6,101 nucleotides of DNA from Ktedonobacterales bacterium (GTDB taxonomy: Bacteria; Chloroflexota; Ktedonobacteria; Ktedonobacterales; JADMIN01). Both the position numbers and the translations under genes were made by a program. The first letter of the stretch is position 1, and every line of letters begins with the position of its first letter. A model generated the notes under the pieces. That model was not told where the DNA came from. It did no database searches and saw only the letters and a list, made by a program, of their open reading frames with translations. Of the stretch, positions 1 through 5,895 are shown one piece after another. Where the stretch lies: the NCBI GenBank assembly GCA_025450405.1, contig JANWHL010000043.1:1-6101 (forward strand), in the 5' to 3' direction.

Positions 1-2
1 AG

Positions 3-56
3 GCCGGCGACTATGTGACCCCGGACGATTACATCGCGGGGAAGCGCACACCCTGA
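3..56 (+). CDS. C-terminal end of an unidentified upstream gene (partial)
   Basis: The reading frame that enters the window at base 3 is open for 17 codons and ends at TGA 54-56. It reads AGDYVTPDDYIAGKRTP, a plausible hydrophilic protein tail with high G/C at third codon positions. The other two forward frames give a stop after four codons or an Arg/Cys-rich product that looks less like protein. The family cannot be recognised from 17 residues. The stop lies 85 bases before the next gene's start, and a possible promoter sits in between, so the two need not be co-transcribed. Confidence 0.45.
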   Translation, partial: AGDYVTPDDYIAGKRTP

Positions 57-85
57 TGGCGATCTCCGAATGACTGGCGTATACT
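57..85 (+). promoter_or_regulatory. Possible sigma-70-type promoter for the membrane protein gene
   Basis: TATACT at 80-85 matches the -10 consensus at five of six bases. A weak -35 (TGGCGA, 57-62, three of six) lies 17 bp upstream. Transcription from here would start near base 92, about 50 bases before the ATG at 142. It would therefore start downstream of the alternative ATG at 70, which agrees with the choice of 142 as the start. Such hexamers can occur by chance. Confidence 0.3.
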
Positions 86-131
86 GGCGGCGGTTAGCGG
101 TGCGCCTGAATGAGACGGCACAGCCAGCATC

Positions 132-136
132 GGAGG
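132..136 (+). promoter_or_regulatory. Ribosome binding site GGAGG deciding the start at 142
   Basis: GGAGG lies five bases before ATG 142. The in-frame ATG at 70 has no comparable purine-rich motif, and its 24 extra residues are Arg/Ala-rich and unlike a membrane-protein N terminus. Confidence 0.7.
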
Positions 137-141
137 CCGAT

Positions 142-846
142 ATGGACCGTCAGTATGTGAAGCCGGGACCGTGGGCCGCCCTCAAGCGGCTGAACACCGA
201 GGATCGCTTCGTCATCGGCTCGATGCTCCTCACCCTCGCCGGGATCGCCCTGGGCGCGCTCGTGGCGAACGCCAACATCTTCGGCTTCACGATCCTCGCC
301 GTGCTCGCCGTCCTCGTGATCGGCCTGGTCGTGACCCACAGCCCCCGGCTGGCCTGGCTCTTCCCATTCGGCGCGGTCGCGGGTGTGCTGGAGCTCTGGG
401 CCGATTGGGTGCACGTGACAGCACCGCACTCGCTCGTCTACACCAATTTCTTCGGCTTCAAGGTGCTCGCGTCGCCCTCCTACATGCCCATCGGGTGGGG
501 CGTGACCGCCGTCCAGTTTGGCTACCTCGCCCTGCGCCTGCGCGAGCGCTGGCCGGCACGGGCCGCCGTTGGGGCGCTCGCGGTCCTCGGGCTCGCGATC
601 CCGCCGTGGTATGAGGAGTTGGCGGCGCCCGCCCACGCCTGGCACTACACCACGCGTGGGCCAGCGCTCTCGCACACCCCCGTCTGGGTCATCCTGACCT
701 ACGCCGGGTGTATGTTCTTCATCGCCACCGCCGCGCTGACGTGGTACGCCAGGGGCGCTTGGGGCCGGGCCGTAGTAGCCGGCGCCTTCGCGGGCGCCGG
801 GCTGATGTTCTCCAGCGTCGCTGCCATCTCGCTGCTCGGGCGCTAG
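142..846 (+). CDS. Multi-pass integral membrane protein, function unknown
   Basis: The product is 234 residues from ATG 142, chosen for its GGAGG site; an in-frame ATG at 70 would add 24 residues. There is no cleavable signal peptide; a short basic cytosolic-type N terminus precedes about seven hydrophobic segments, roughly residues 23-42, 46-65, 70-92, 114-131, 139-154, 180-202 and 208-232. Polar residues stand out inside or next to the membrane: E84, D88 and H91 in ELWADWVHV, and E158, E159, H165 and H168 in PWYEELAAPAHAWHY. Paired acidic/His clusters of this kind occur in membrane enzymes and metal-binding membrane proteins, but I cannot assign one. The segment SPSYMPIGWG (residues 111-120) looks like a conserved loop. 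It vaguely recalls uncharacterised DUF membrane families such as DUF6989; that is memory, not a search result. The gene converges on the YkgJ-type gene, and the two coding regions overlap by four bases. Confidence 0.85.
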   Translation: MDRQYVKPGPWAALKRLNTEDRFVIGSMLLTLAGIALGALVANANIFGFTILAVLAVLVIGLVVTHSPRLAWLFPFGAVAGVLELWADWVHVTAPHSLVYTNFFGFKVLASPSYMPIGWGVTAVQFGYLALRLRERWPARAAVGALAVLGLAIPPWYEELAAPAHAWHYTTRGPALSHTPVWVILTYAGCMFFIATAALTWYARGAWGRAVVAGAFAGAGLMFSSVAAISLLGR

Positions 847-1151
847 CGCGCCGCTATGCGCTCTGCTCTGCGCGCCGCTCCGCGCGGATCCCGAGCCATG
901 GGCACGGTGGCGCGCTCCAGTCGCGCCAGATAGGTCAGGACCTCTTCGCGCGTGCGCCCGCACATCTCCTCCGTGGGGCGGAGCCGCGCGCACACGGCTG
1001 GGCGTTCGGGCGTGCCGAAGAGGACGCAGCGGTGGTCGGGGGGCAGGTGGAGGCAGCGGACGCCCGCGGGTTTGCCATCTGGCATCCCCGGCATGGGTGA
1101 GGAGATCGAGGGCGCGATACAGCGGGCCCCACAGCCGATCCGGCAGTCCAA
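843..1151 (-). CDS. YkgJ-type cysteine-cluster protein (putative zinc/iron-chelating domain)
   Basis: This 102-residue protein matches what I know of the YkgJ/CxxCxxCC zinc- or iron-chelating family. It has an N-terminal cysteine cluster followed by IAPSISSPMPGMPDGKPAGV (residues 12-31), then RCVLFGTPERPAVC (41-54) and EEMCG (61-65). Cysteines are at 3, 7, 11, 33, 42, 54 and 64, and probably bind metal in the cytosol; no precise reaction is established for the family. The usual start of the cluster, as I recall it, is CGACC. Here it is CGARC, so one cysteine is replaced by Arg10 (codon CGC, one base from TGC). The start is TTG at 1151: no ATG or GTG lies upstream in frame before a stop, the first cysteine comes immediately after it, and a GAGGGGG site sits eight bases upstream. 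The C terminus is Arg/Ala-rich. The SDR gene lies 116 bp upstream on the same strand, so co-transcription is possible but not shown. Confidence 0.85.
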   Translation of the reverse strand: MDCRIGCGARCIAPSISSPMPGMPDGKPAGVRCLHLPPDHRCVLFGTPERPAVCARLRPTEEMCGRTREEVLTYLARLERATVPMARDPRGAARRAERIAAR

Positions 1152-1159
1152 AGCACGAA

Positions 1160-1166
1160 CCCCCTC
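1160..1166 (-). promoter_or_regulatory. Ribosome binding site supporting a TTG start
   Basis: On the minus strand GAGGGGG lies eight bases upstream of TTG 1151. It is the main support for the non-ATG start of the YkgJ-type gene. Confidence 0.6.
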
Positions 1167-1200
1167 ACCCGCCGCTCGGATAAGTGATCCCGCTCCGTAG

Positions 1201-1219
1201 GGGCGTCCGGTGGACGCCC
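1201..1219. repeat. Perfect inverted repeat: 8-bp stem, 3-nt loop hairpin
   Basis: GGGCGTCC (1201-1208) and GGACGCCC (1212-1219) are exact reverse complements around GGT. The hairpin lies 49 bases past the SDR stop and about 50 bases before the TTG start of the YkgJ-type gene, both on the minus strand. The stem is seven G/C pairs and one A/T pair, but no run of T follows on either strand. It is therefore not a classical intrinsic terminator. It could attenuate or partly terminate the SDR transcript, or stabilise the RNA end. Confidence 0.6.
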
Positions 1220-1267
1220 GGCACGCGAATGTGAAGGCAATTATTCGAGTCGCGTATTAGCCGCGGA

Positions 1268-2092
1268 TCACGCCGGCTGGGGGTGCGTGCGGCGATAGTA
1301 CGCCTTGCCGGCGCGGTCCTCGGCCTGGTCGGGATCGTCACGGGTGAGCTCGATCAGCCGCGCGATGTCGGGGTTGGGGGCCAGCGTCAGATCGCGCTGG
1401 CCCGCGCGCACGGCGCCCAGGATTGCGGCGGCGACCTGCTCCGGTTTCAGCAGCACCTCGATCTGGAGCCCCTCGGTCTGAAGGCCCTCCGCGCCCACCA
1501 TCGGGGTGTCCACCCAGGCGGGATAGACGGTGGTGACACCGACGCCCGTGCCATAGAGCTCCGACCGCAGCGCGATGGCGAAGCCGCGGACGGCCCACTT
1601 GGTGGCACAGTAGCCCGAGAGCAGCGGCGCTCCCAGCTTGCCCGCCACCGAGCTGAGCAGGACGATGTGGCCGCGCCCTTGCTGGCGCATCGGTGGGAGC
1701 GCCGCCTGGACCGTGTGATAGATGCCCATGAAGTTGACGCGCATCATGGCCTCCATCTCCGCCGCCGGGAAGGTCTCGACCGCGCCGCCGCGCCCGATGC
1801 CGGCGCACGCGATGACGAGATCCAGTCGGCCGGTGACGCCGAGCGCCTGGCGTGTCATCTCACCCACGCTCGCGAGGTCGGTCACGTCGGTGACGGCGGT
1901 GACGATCTGGCCAGCCACGTCCGGCGCGTCCGCGCGGAGCCGCTCCGCGGCCCCGCGCAGGCCCGCGGCGTTGACGTCCGCCAACACCACGTGCGCCCCC
2001 GCCGCGCGCAGGGCCGTCGCCGTCGCCAGGCCGATGCCGCTCGCGCCGCCCGTCACCACGGCCGCCGCCCCCGCAAAGTCGTCGAGTGCCAT
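1268..2092 (-). CDS. SDR family NAD(P)-dependent oxidoreductase
   Basis: This 274-residue protein has all the marks of a classical short-chain dehydrogenase/reductase. The dinucleotide-binding motif TGGASGIG is at residues 14-21. Asp39 at the end of the second strand (VVLADV) usually means NAD(H) is preferred over NADP(H). ACAG (95-98) stands in for the common NNAG. The catalytic set is Asn120, Ser148, Tyr161 and Lys165 (YCATK). The length is normal for a single-domain cytosolic SDR. It should oxidise an alcohol or reduce a carbonyl; the substrate cannot be read from the sequence. The start is ATG 2092, five bases after GGGGAG. A longer frame to 2161 would add 23 residues that lack SDR character and would run through the proposed promoter. 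The gene is divergent from the cyclase/STAND gene. Confidence 0.93.
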   Translation of the reverse strand: MALDDFAGAAAVVTGGASGIGLATATALRAAGAHVVLADVNAAGLRGAAERLRADAPDVAGQIVTAVTDVTDLASVGEMTRQALGVTGRLDLVIACAGIGRGGAVETFPAAEMEAMMRVNFMGIYHTVQAALPPMRQQGRGHIVLLSSVAGKLGAPLLSGYCATKWAVRGFAIALRSELYGTGVGVTTVYPAWVDTPMVGAEGLQTEGLQIEVLLKPEQVAAAILGAVRAGQRDLTLAPNPDIARLIELTRDDPDQAEDRAGKAYYRRTHPQPA

Positions 2093-2097
2093 ATCCG

Positions 2098-2103
2098 CTC
2101 CCC
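2098..2103 (-). promoter_or_regulatory. Ribosome binding site deciding the SDR start
   Basis: GGGGAG on the minus strand lies five bases before ATG 2092, inside a longer purine-rich run. No comparable site precedes the upstream in-frame start at 2161. Confidence 0.65.
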
Positions 2104-2156
2104 TTCCTGGTGGCGCGAGCGTGTTGCCCGCGCGCACTCTGTTCGTCGCCCGCGAT

Positions 2157-2184
2157 ATCATACGCCATCAGCGCCGAGGGTCAG
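2157..2184 (-). promoter_or_regulatory. Probable sigma-70-type promoter for the SDR gene
   Basis: On the minus strand a -35-like CTGACC (2184-2179, four of six matches) is followed by a 16-bp spacer and TATGAT (2162-2157, five of six matches). The start of transcription would be near 2150, about 58 bases before the SDR ATG. An opposing -10-like TATCAT (2156-2161) on the + strand overlaps it but has no good -35 partner. Confidence 0.4.
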
Positions 2185-2210
2185 CGATTTCTCCGACTGT
2201 CCGGGCACGC

Positions 2211-2218
2211 GAGGGGAG
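2211..2218 (+). promoter_or_regulatory. Ribosome binding site deciding the cyclase/STAND start
   Basis: GAGGGGAG ends four bases before ATG 2223, and its GAGG core lies eight bases upstream. The start codon is followed directly by the first strand of the cyclase domain, so this site fixes a start that would otherwise be ambiguous, because the frame is open back to 1722. Confidence 0.7.
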
Positions 2219-2222
2219 CTCT

Positions 2223-4970
2223 ATGCGGCAGGATCTCGAGCGGCGGCTCGTCGCGGTGATGTTCACCGATGTGGTCGGCTATACGGCGTTGATCCAGGCC
2301 GACGAGGTCCTCGCCGTCACCAAACGTGACCAGTATGTGAGCGCGATCGAGCGCTACCACGCGTCCTTCGGCGGGACCATCGTTCAGCGGCTCGGCGATG
2401 GCAGCATGAGCATGTTCCCGAGCGCGCTCGCGGCGGTGCGGGCCGCGGTGGCGATCCAGCGCGACCTGGGCCCGAACGATGTTGCGGTGCGCATCGGCGT
2501 TCATGTGGGCGAGGTGATTGTCGAGCCAGAACGGCTGACCGGCGACGCGGTGAACATCGCCTCCCGAATCGAGTCCTTCGCGGTCCCGGGCGGCGTGATG
2601 CTCTCCGACTCGGCTCGCGACCAGCTCAAGAACCGGGGGGACGTGGACGTCGTCAATTTGGGGCGGTTCAGACTCAAGAACGTCGGGCGACCGCTGGAGC
2701 TCTACGCGGTGTCGGCCGACGGCATCGCCGTGCCGGACCCGCGGGCACTGGAGGGCAAGGGCGAGCGCTACGCGAGCCTGCCGAGCAACCTGCCCGAACC
2801 TGGGGCGCCGCTGGTGGGTCGATCCGCCGACCTGGCGGCGCTCGCCGAGCTGGTCCGGAGCGCCCGGGTCGTCACGGTCACGGGTCCGGGCGGTGTCGGG
2901 AAGACGAGCATTCTTGCTGAGCTCGGCCGTCTGCTCGCGCCCGAGTTCCTGGATGGCGTCGCGTTTATTCCGCTGGCCGACATCACCAACCCCGCGGACT
3001 TCCTTCCCGTGCTCGCGAACACGCTGGACGTGAAGGAGGCGGAGGGCCGAACACTCGGGCAAGGTGTTGTTGCCCTCATCGGCGACAAGCGGGCGCTCCT
3101 GCTCCTGGATAACCTCGAGCAGATCGTTGCGGCCGCTCCGGAGGTGGCCCGGCTGGTGGCGAGCTGCCCAAAACTCCAGGTCGTAACCACCAGCAGGACC
3201 CCACTGCGAATCGCCGCGGAACGCGAGTATCCGCTGGCTCCCCTGGCCGTCCCAACCACGGATCTGGAGCCGGCCGAGGCGCTCATGGAGTACTCGGCCA
3301 TCGCCTTGTTCGTGGAGCGCGCCAGGATGACGAAGGGATCGTTCGCGCTGACCGCCAGGAACGCGGGCGCCGTCGTGGCCGTGTGCCGCCGCCTGGACGG
3401 CCTGCCGCTGGCGGTCGAGCTCGCCGCCGCGCGACTCCGGCTGTTGTCCCCCCAGGCCTTGGTCGAGCGGCTCGATCACGCGCTGAACCTGCTCACCACG
3501 GGACCTCGTGACATGCCCACGCGGCATCAGACGCTGCGCGCCGCGATCGACTGGAGTCATTCGCTGCTGACAGATGCGGAGCGGCGTGTGTTCCGGCGCA
3601 TGGCCGTGTTCGTTGGAGACTTCACGTTCGCGGATGTCGAGGCCGTCTGCGCGGACCCTGGCGAGTCATGCCTCGACGACCTGGAGTCACTCGTCGACAA
3701 GGCGCTCGTCCGCGCCGATGGCCAGAGCGACCGCTTGCGGCTGCTCCAGACGATCGGCGAGTACGCCCGCGAACGCCTCGCGGACGCTGGCGAGGCCGAC
3801 TCGGTCGCCCTCCGGCATGCCCAGCGGTACGCGGCGCTCGCCCGCGAGATTCGCGACGGTCTCGAGGGGTCCGATCAGGTCGGCGCGCTCGAACGCGGCA
3901 TCGCCGACGAGAGCAACCTCCAGGCCGCGCTCGACACGCTCCTGGCGCTGGCGCGGAGCGGCGATCTGACCAGCGCCGAAGCGGGTATGCGGATGTGCGG
4001 CGACCTGTACCTGTACTGGCACATCCGCGGCAAGAACCTCACCGCCCGGGAGTACGCCATGTCCTTTCTTGCCGCCGACACCAGCGGCGCGCGCACGATC
4101 GGGCGGGCAGGCGCGCTGCGAACGGCGGGTCTGGCCTGGTGGGTGCTGGGCGAGTTCGCGCGCGCGAACGACCTCTGGGTCGAGTCCTACCGCATCGCCG
4201 CCGAGCTCCACGACGAGCACGCGCTCTGCCTGTCCGCGATCAATGGCATCGGGATGATCGGATACGATCTCGACGCGGGGCTCAGGTGGGCGATGAAGGG
4301 CATCGAGCGGAGCCGGGCCAGTGGTTTCGCGTGGGCCGAAGGGTTTGCCTCTTCGGTCGACGGCATCCTGCGCACGGTCGCGGGCGACCTGGAAACCGCG
4401 CGCGCGAGCTACTCCCATGCCCTCGCGATCCAGCGGCGTCTCGGGGACTGGGAAGGCGCCGGCCTGTCGCTTGGCGGCCTCGCTGGGCTGGCGGCCGGTC
4501 GCGGCGAACTCGCGGTGGCCCTGGATCTCTACGGGCAATCGCTTGCCGCGTTCGAGACGATCGGCGACCGCGCTGAGGAGGCCCGCATTCTCGCCGAGAT
4601 GGCCTGGACCTGCCTTCGGCACGGTGATACCACTCAGGCGCGGCGGTACTTCCTCGACTCCGCGCGGGCCTACACTGACGTGGCGAGCGTCCGTGGCGTC
4701 GGGCTCGCGCTGATTGGAGTCGCCGCCACCGAATCCGCCGATCATCGGCCCGAACGGGCGGTGCGGATCGCCGCGGCGGCGGAGGTCTACGCGCATCAGG
4801 AGGGGATCGTCAACGTCTACTCCGAGGAAACCCCCGGTCGCGAGCTAGTCGATCAAGCCCGGGCAGCGCTCGCGGACGCCGATCTGATCCGGGCCACAGA
4901 GATCGGCCGCGGCCTCACCCTCAAAGAGGCGCTCGATCTCGCCAGGAGTGTAGACGAGGCCTCGGCATAA
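2223..4970 (+). CDS. Class III nucleotide cyclase domain fused to a STAND-type ATPase and TPR-like repeats
   Basis: The product is 915 residues, with no membrane segment or signal peptide. Residues 6-165 form a class III adenylate/guanylate cyclase domain: metal ligands Asp16 (FTDVVGYT) and Asp59 (LGDGSMSMF), then GDAVNIASR (107-115) with Asp108, Asn111 and Arg115 at the base-recognition and transition-state positions. The usual adenine-recognising Lys, four residues before Asp59, is Gln55. Residues 190-400 form an NTPase of the STAND/NB-ARC kind: Walker A GPGGVGKT (221-228), Walker B LLLLDN (292-297), TSR (323-325) and GLPLA (393-397). A winged-helix-like segment starting TLRAAIDWS (from 437) follows, then a helical TPR-like region (about 500-880). 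No LuxR, BTAD or other DNA-binding domain is visible. It is probably a cytosolic ATP-gated signalling regulator in which the repeats sense a ligand or partner. The ligand and the cyclic nucleotide are unknown. The open frame upstream to 1722 runs antisense through the SDR and is not coding. Confidence 0.93.
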   Translation: MRQDLERRLVAVMFTDVVGYTALIQADEVLAVTKRDQYVSAIERYHASFGGTIVQRLGDGSMSMFPSALAAVRAAVAIQRDLGPNDVAVRIGVHVGEVIVEPERLTGDAVNIASRIESFAVPGGVMLSDSARDQLKNRGDVDVVNLGRFRLKNVGRPLELYAVSADGIAVPDPRALEGKGERYASLPSNLPEPGAPLVGRSADLAALAELVRSARVVTVTGPGGVGKTSILAELGRLLAPEFLDGVAFIPLADITNPADFLPVLANTLDVKEAEGRTLGQGVVALIGDKRALLLLDNLEQIVAAAPEVARLVASCPKLQVVTTSRTPLRIAAEREYPLAPLAVPTTDLEPAEALMEYSAIALFVERARMTKGSFALTARNAGAVVAVCRRLDGLPLAVELAAARLRLLSPQALVERLDHALNLLTTGPRDMPTRHQTLRAAIDWSHSLLTDAERRVFRRMAVFVGDFTFADVEAVCADPGESCLDDLESLVDKALVRADGQSDRLRLLQTIGEYARERLADAGEADSVALRHAQRYAALAREIRDGLEGSDQVGALERGIADESNLQAALDTLLALARSGDLTSAEAGMRMCGDLYLYWHIRGKNLTAREYAMSFLAADTSGARTIGRAGALRTAGLAWWVLGEFARANDLWVESYRIAAELHDEHALCLSAINGIGMIGYDLDAGLRWAMKGIERSRASGFAWAEGFASSVDGILRTVAGDLETARASYSHALAIQRRLGDWEGAGLSLGGLAGLAAGRGELAVALDLYGQSLAAFETIGDRAEEARILAEMAWTCLRHGDTTQARRYFLDSARAYTDVASVRGVGLALIGVAATESADHRPERAVRIAAAAEVYAHQEGIVNVYSEETPGRELVDQARAALADADLIRATEIGRGLTLKEALDLARSVDEASA

Positions 4971-4991
4971 TGCGGCGCTCAGCGCGAACCG
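4905..4991 (+). repeat. Parent copy of a direct repeat: 3' end of the cyclase/STAND gene plus flank
   Basis: This stretch covers the last 21 sense codons (GRGLTLKEALDLARSVDEAS and A), the TAA stop and about 20 bases beyond. It aligns without gaps, at a constant offset of 991 bases, with 5896-5982. By hand count 62 of 78 bases match over the core (4914-4991). The last 13 bases, TCAGCGCGAACCG (4979-4991), are identical in both copies and lie outside the coding region. Confidence 0.75.
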
Positions 4992-5217
4992 CGTCCCGAG
5001 GTACCCCACACCAGCCGACCCCGCCCGGAATCGGATGCGCCTGGCGCCACGACTCGGCGGTGTCGCTGCCCGCCAGCAGCCCGTGGAGCAAGGACGAGCA
5101 CCGCATCGACCTCAAACCCATCCGGCGGTAGGTGTTGGGCGCGGCATTTTCCGATTTGTCGCTCATGAGGAGGAATACCCTCTCGGACATCCTCTCTCGT
5201 CCTATCCAGGAGCCACC
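4971..5217. other. Intergenic region with no gene assigned
   Basis: Apart from the repeat tail (to 4991) and the ribosome binding site of the next gene (5208-5212), I find nothing firm here. Open frames cross it on both strands, but none has a recognisable domain or a convincing start. There is no T-rich hairpin terminator after the cyclase/STAND stop and no good promoter hexamer pair. An 18-codon ORF (5165-5221) ends in an ATGA overlap with the DDN start but lacks a ribosome binding site. Confidence 0.5.
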
Positions 5218-5631
5218 ATGAGTGCCCCAAACCAGTACAACCAACACATCATCGAGCAGTTTCGCGCCAATGGCGGCAAGACGGACTACTCCGGCCCATT
5301 GGTGTTGATCACCACCACCGGGGCCAAGAGCGGCCAGCCGCGCACCACGCCGGTGGCCTATACGAGAGATGGCGACCAGCTCGTCATCATCGCCTCAGCG
5401 GGCGGCGCGCCCACCCATCCCGATTGGTACTTCAATCTCGTGGCGCGCCCCATGGTGACGGTGGAACTGGGCACCGAAACCTTCCGGGCCCGTGCCACCG
5501 TGGTCGAAGGCGCGGAACGCGATCGCCTCTATGCCCAGCACGCCCGGGTGCTCGGCTTCGCCGATTATCGGGAGCAAACCACCCGGCGAATCCCGGTCAT
5601 CACCCTGACACGCCTGGACCAATCCCGGTGA
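5218..5631 (+). CDS. DDN-family (F420-type) nitroreductase/quinone reductase-like oxidoreductase
   Basis: This 137-residue protein fits the deazaflavin-dependent nitroreductase (DDN) family in length and motifs. TTTGAKSGQPRTTPVAY (residues 32-48) is the typical strand-turn segment with the GxKSGxPR signature. SAGGAPTHPDWYFNLVARP (60-78) is the GG..HP.WY.NL.A.P signature of the cofactor-binding half. The C-terminal YREQTTRRIPVITL (117-130) is the family's terminal R.IP strand. Members reduce quinones, nitroaromatics or other electrophiles with reduced F420, though some relatives bind FMN or heme-type ligands instead; the substrate here is unknown. The protein is cytosolic or loosely membrane-associated. 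The start is ATG 5218, five bases after AGGAG (5208-5212). In-frame codons further upstream contain no start near it and do not resemble the family. The gene stands 247 bp downstream of the cyclase/STAND gene on the same strand, so an own promoter is likely, but I cannot point to one. Confidence 0.92.
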   Translation: MSAPNQYNQHIIEQFRANGGKTDYSGPLVLITTTGAKSGQPRTTPVAYTRDGDQLVIIASAGGAPTHPDWYFNLVARPMVTVELGTETFRARATVVEGAERDRLYAQHARVLGFADYREQTTRRIPVITLTRLDQSR

Positions 5632-5650
5632 CTAGAGCCAGCCTGACGCA

Positions 5651-5811
5651 TCACGCTTCGATCCAGATGACGATGGACGCGATGACGACCATATGACGAC
5701 CCTCGCCCGGTAACTGGCCGCGTGCTTCTCGCGGAGGCTGGCGCGGCCATACCACGGTGTGTGGCGCTTGATGTCAGGCGAGGGATACCCCGTTTGGCGC
5801 CGCGTATCCAT
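5651..5811 (-). pseudogene. Small unknown ORF frameshifted by an 11-bp tandem duplication
   Basis: On the minus strand a frame from ATG 5811 reads a protein-like, basic/aromatic stretch including IKRHTPWYGRASLREKHAAS. It then turns into a low-complexity Ser/Arg run at about 5690. Exactly there ATGACGACC (+ strand) occurs twice, at 5682-5690 and 5693-5701, with period 11. Removing one 11-base unit restores a frame that continues VVIASIVIWIEA and stops at TGA (5653-5651), giving 49 residues with a hydrophobic C-terminal end. I do not recognise the family. The ATG has only a crowded AGGGG directly before it, so the true start may differ. The gene may be a decayed small membrane-associated protein, or the pattern may be chance in GC-rich DNA. 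Confidence 0.4.
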
Positions 5812-5895
5812 CCCCTGCTCACTCGAGAGCCGCCAGCCAGGTCGGGGGCGCGCCCCGCACGCTGATCGCGACACTCTGGAATGGTGCGCGGGATC

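Noticed and set aside
94..993. Minus-strand open frame (299 codons) opposite the membrane protein gene
   Set aside because: It has Gly/Arg/His-rich low-complexity composition, no family features, and overlaps two better-supported genes.
1722..2222. In-frame extension of the cyclase/STAND gene back to 1722, adding 167 residues
   Set aside because: It runs antisense through the start half of the SDR gene, its translation is Ala/Ser/Arg-rich without a domain, and ATG 2223 has a strong GAGGGGAG site directly before the cyclase domain.
1283..2329. + strand open frame (348 codons) opposite the SDR
   Set aside because: Its product is Arg/His/Asp-rich and motif-free, whereas the minus strand has every SDR catalytic and cofactor residue.
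2181..3560. Long minus-strand open frame (459 codons) opposite the cyclase/STAND gene
   Set aside because: It is a GC-rich antisense shadow: its translation is rich in Arg, Gly, His and Gln with no domain, while the + strand encodes a well-formed cyclase and ATPase.
3687..4796. Long minus-strand open frame (369 codons) opposite the TPR-like region
   Set aside because: Same reason: no recognisable motif, and the + strand frame is a coherent helical repeat region.
2223..4970. Calling the cyclase/STAND gene an antiphage defence system
   Set aside because: The architecture is common among regulatory proteins of high-GC bacteria, and no effector, nuclease, mobile element or defence neighbour is visible in the window.
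4921..5247. Minus-strand 108-codon open frame across the gap before the DDN gene
   Set aside because: It overlaps both flanking genes and has no domain or ribosome binding site; one stretch (HGLLAGSDTAESWRQAHPIP) looked protein-like, but I could not place it.
5845..5856. 12-bp perfect palindrome GGGGCGCGCCCC
   Set aside because: GC-only palindromes are expected by chance in DNA of this composition, and it has no position relative to a supported gene that suggests an operator.
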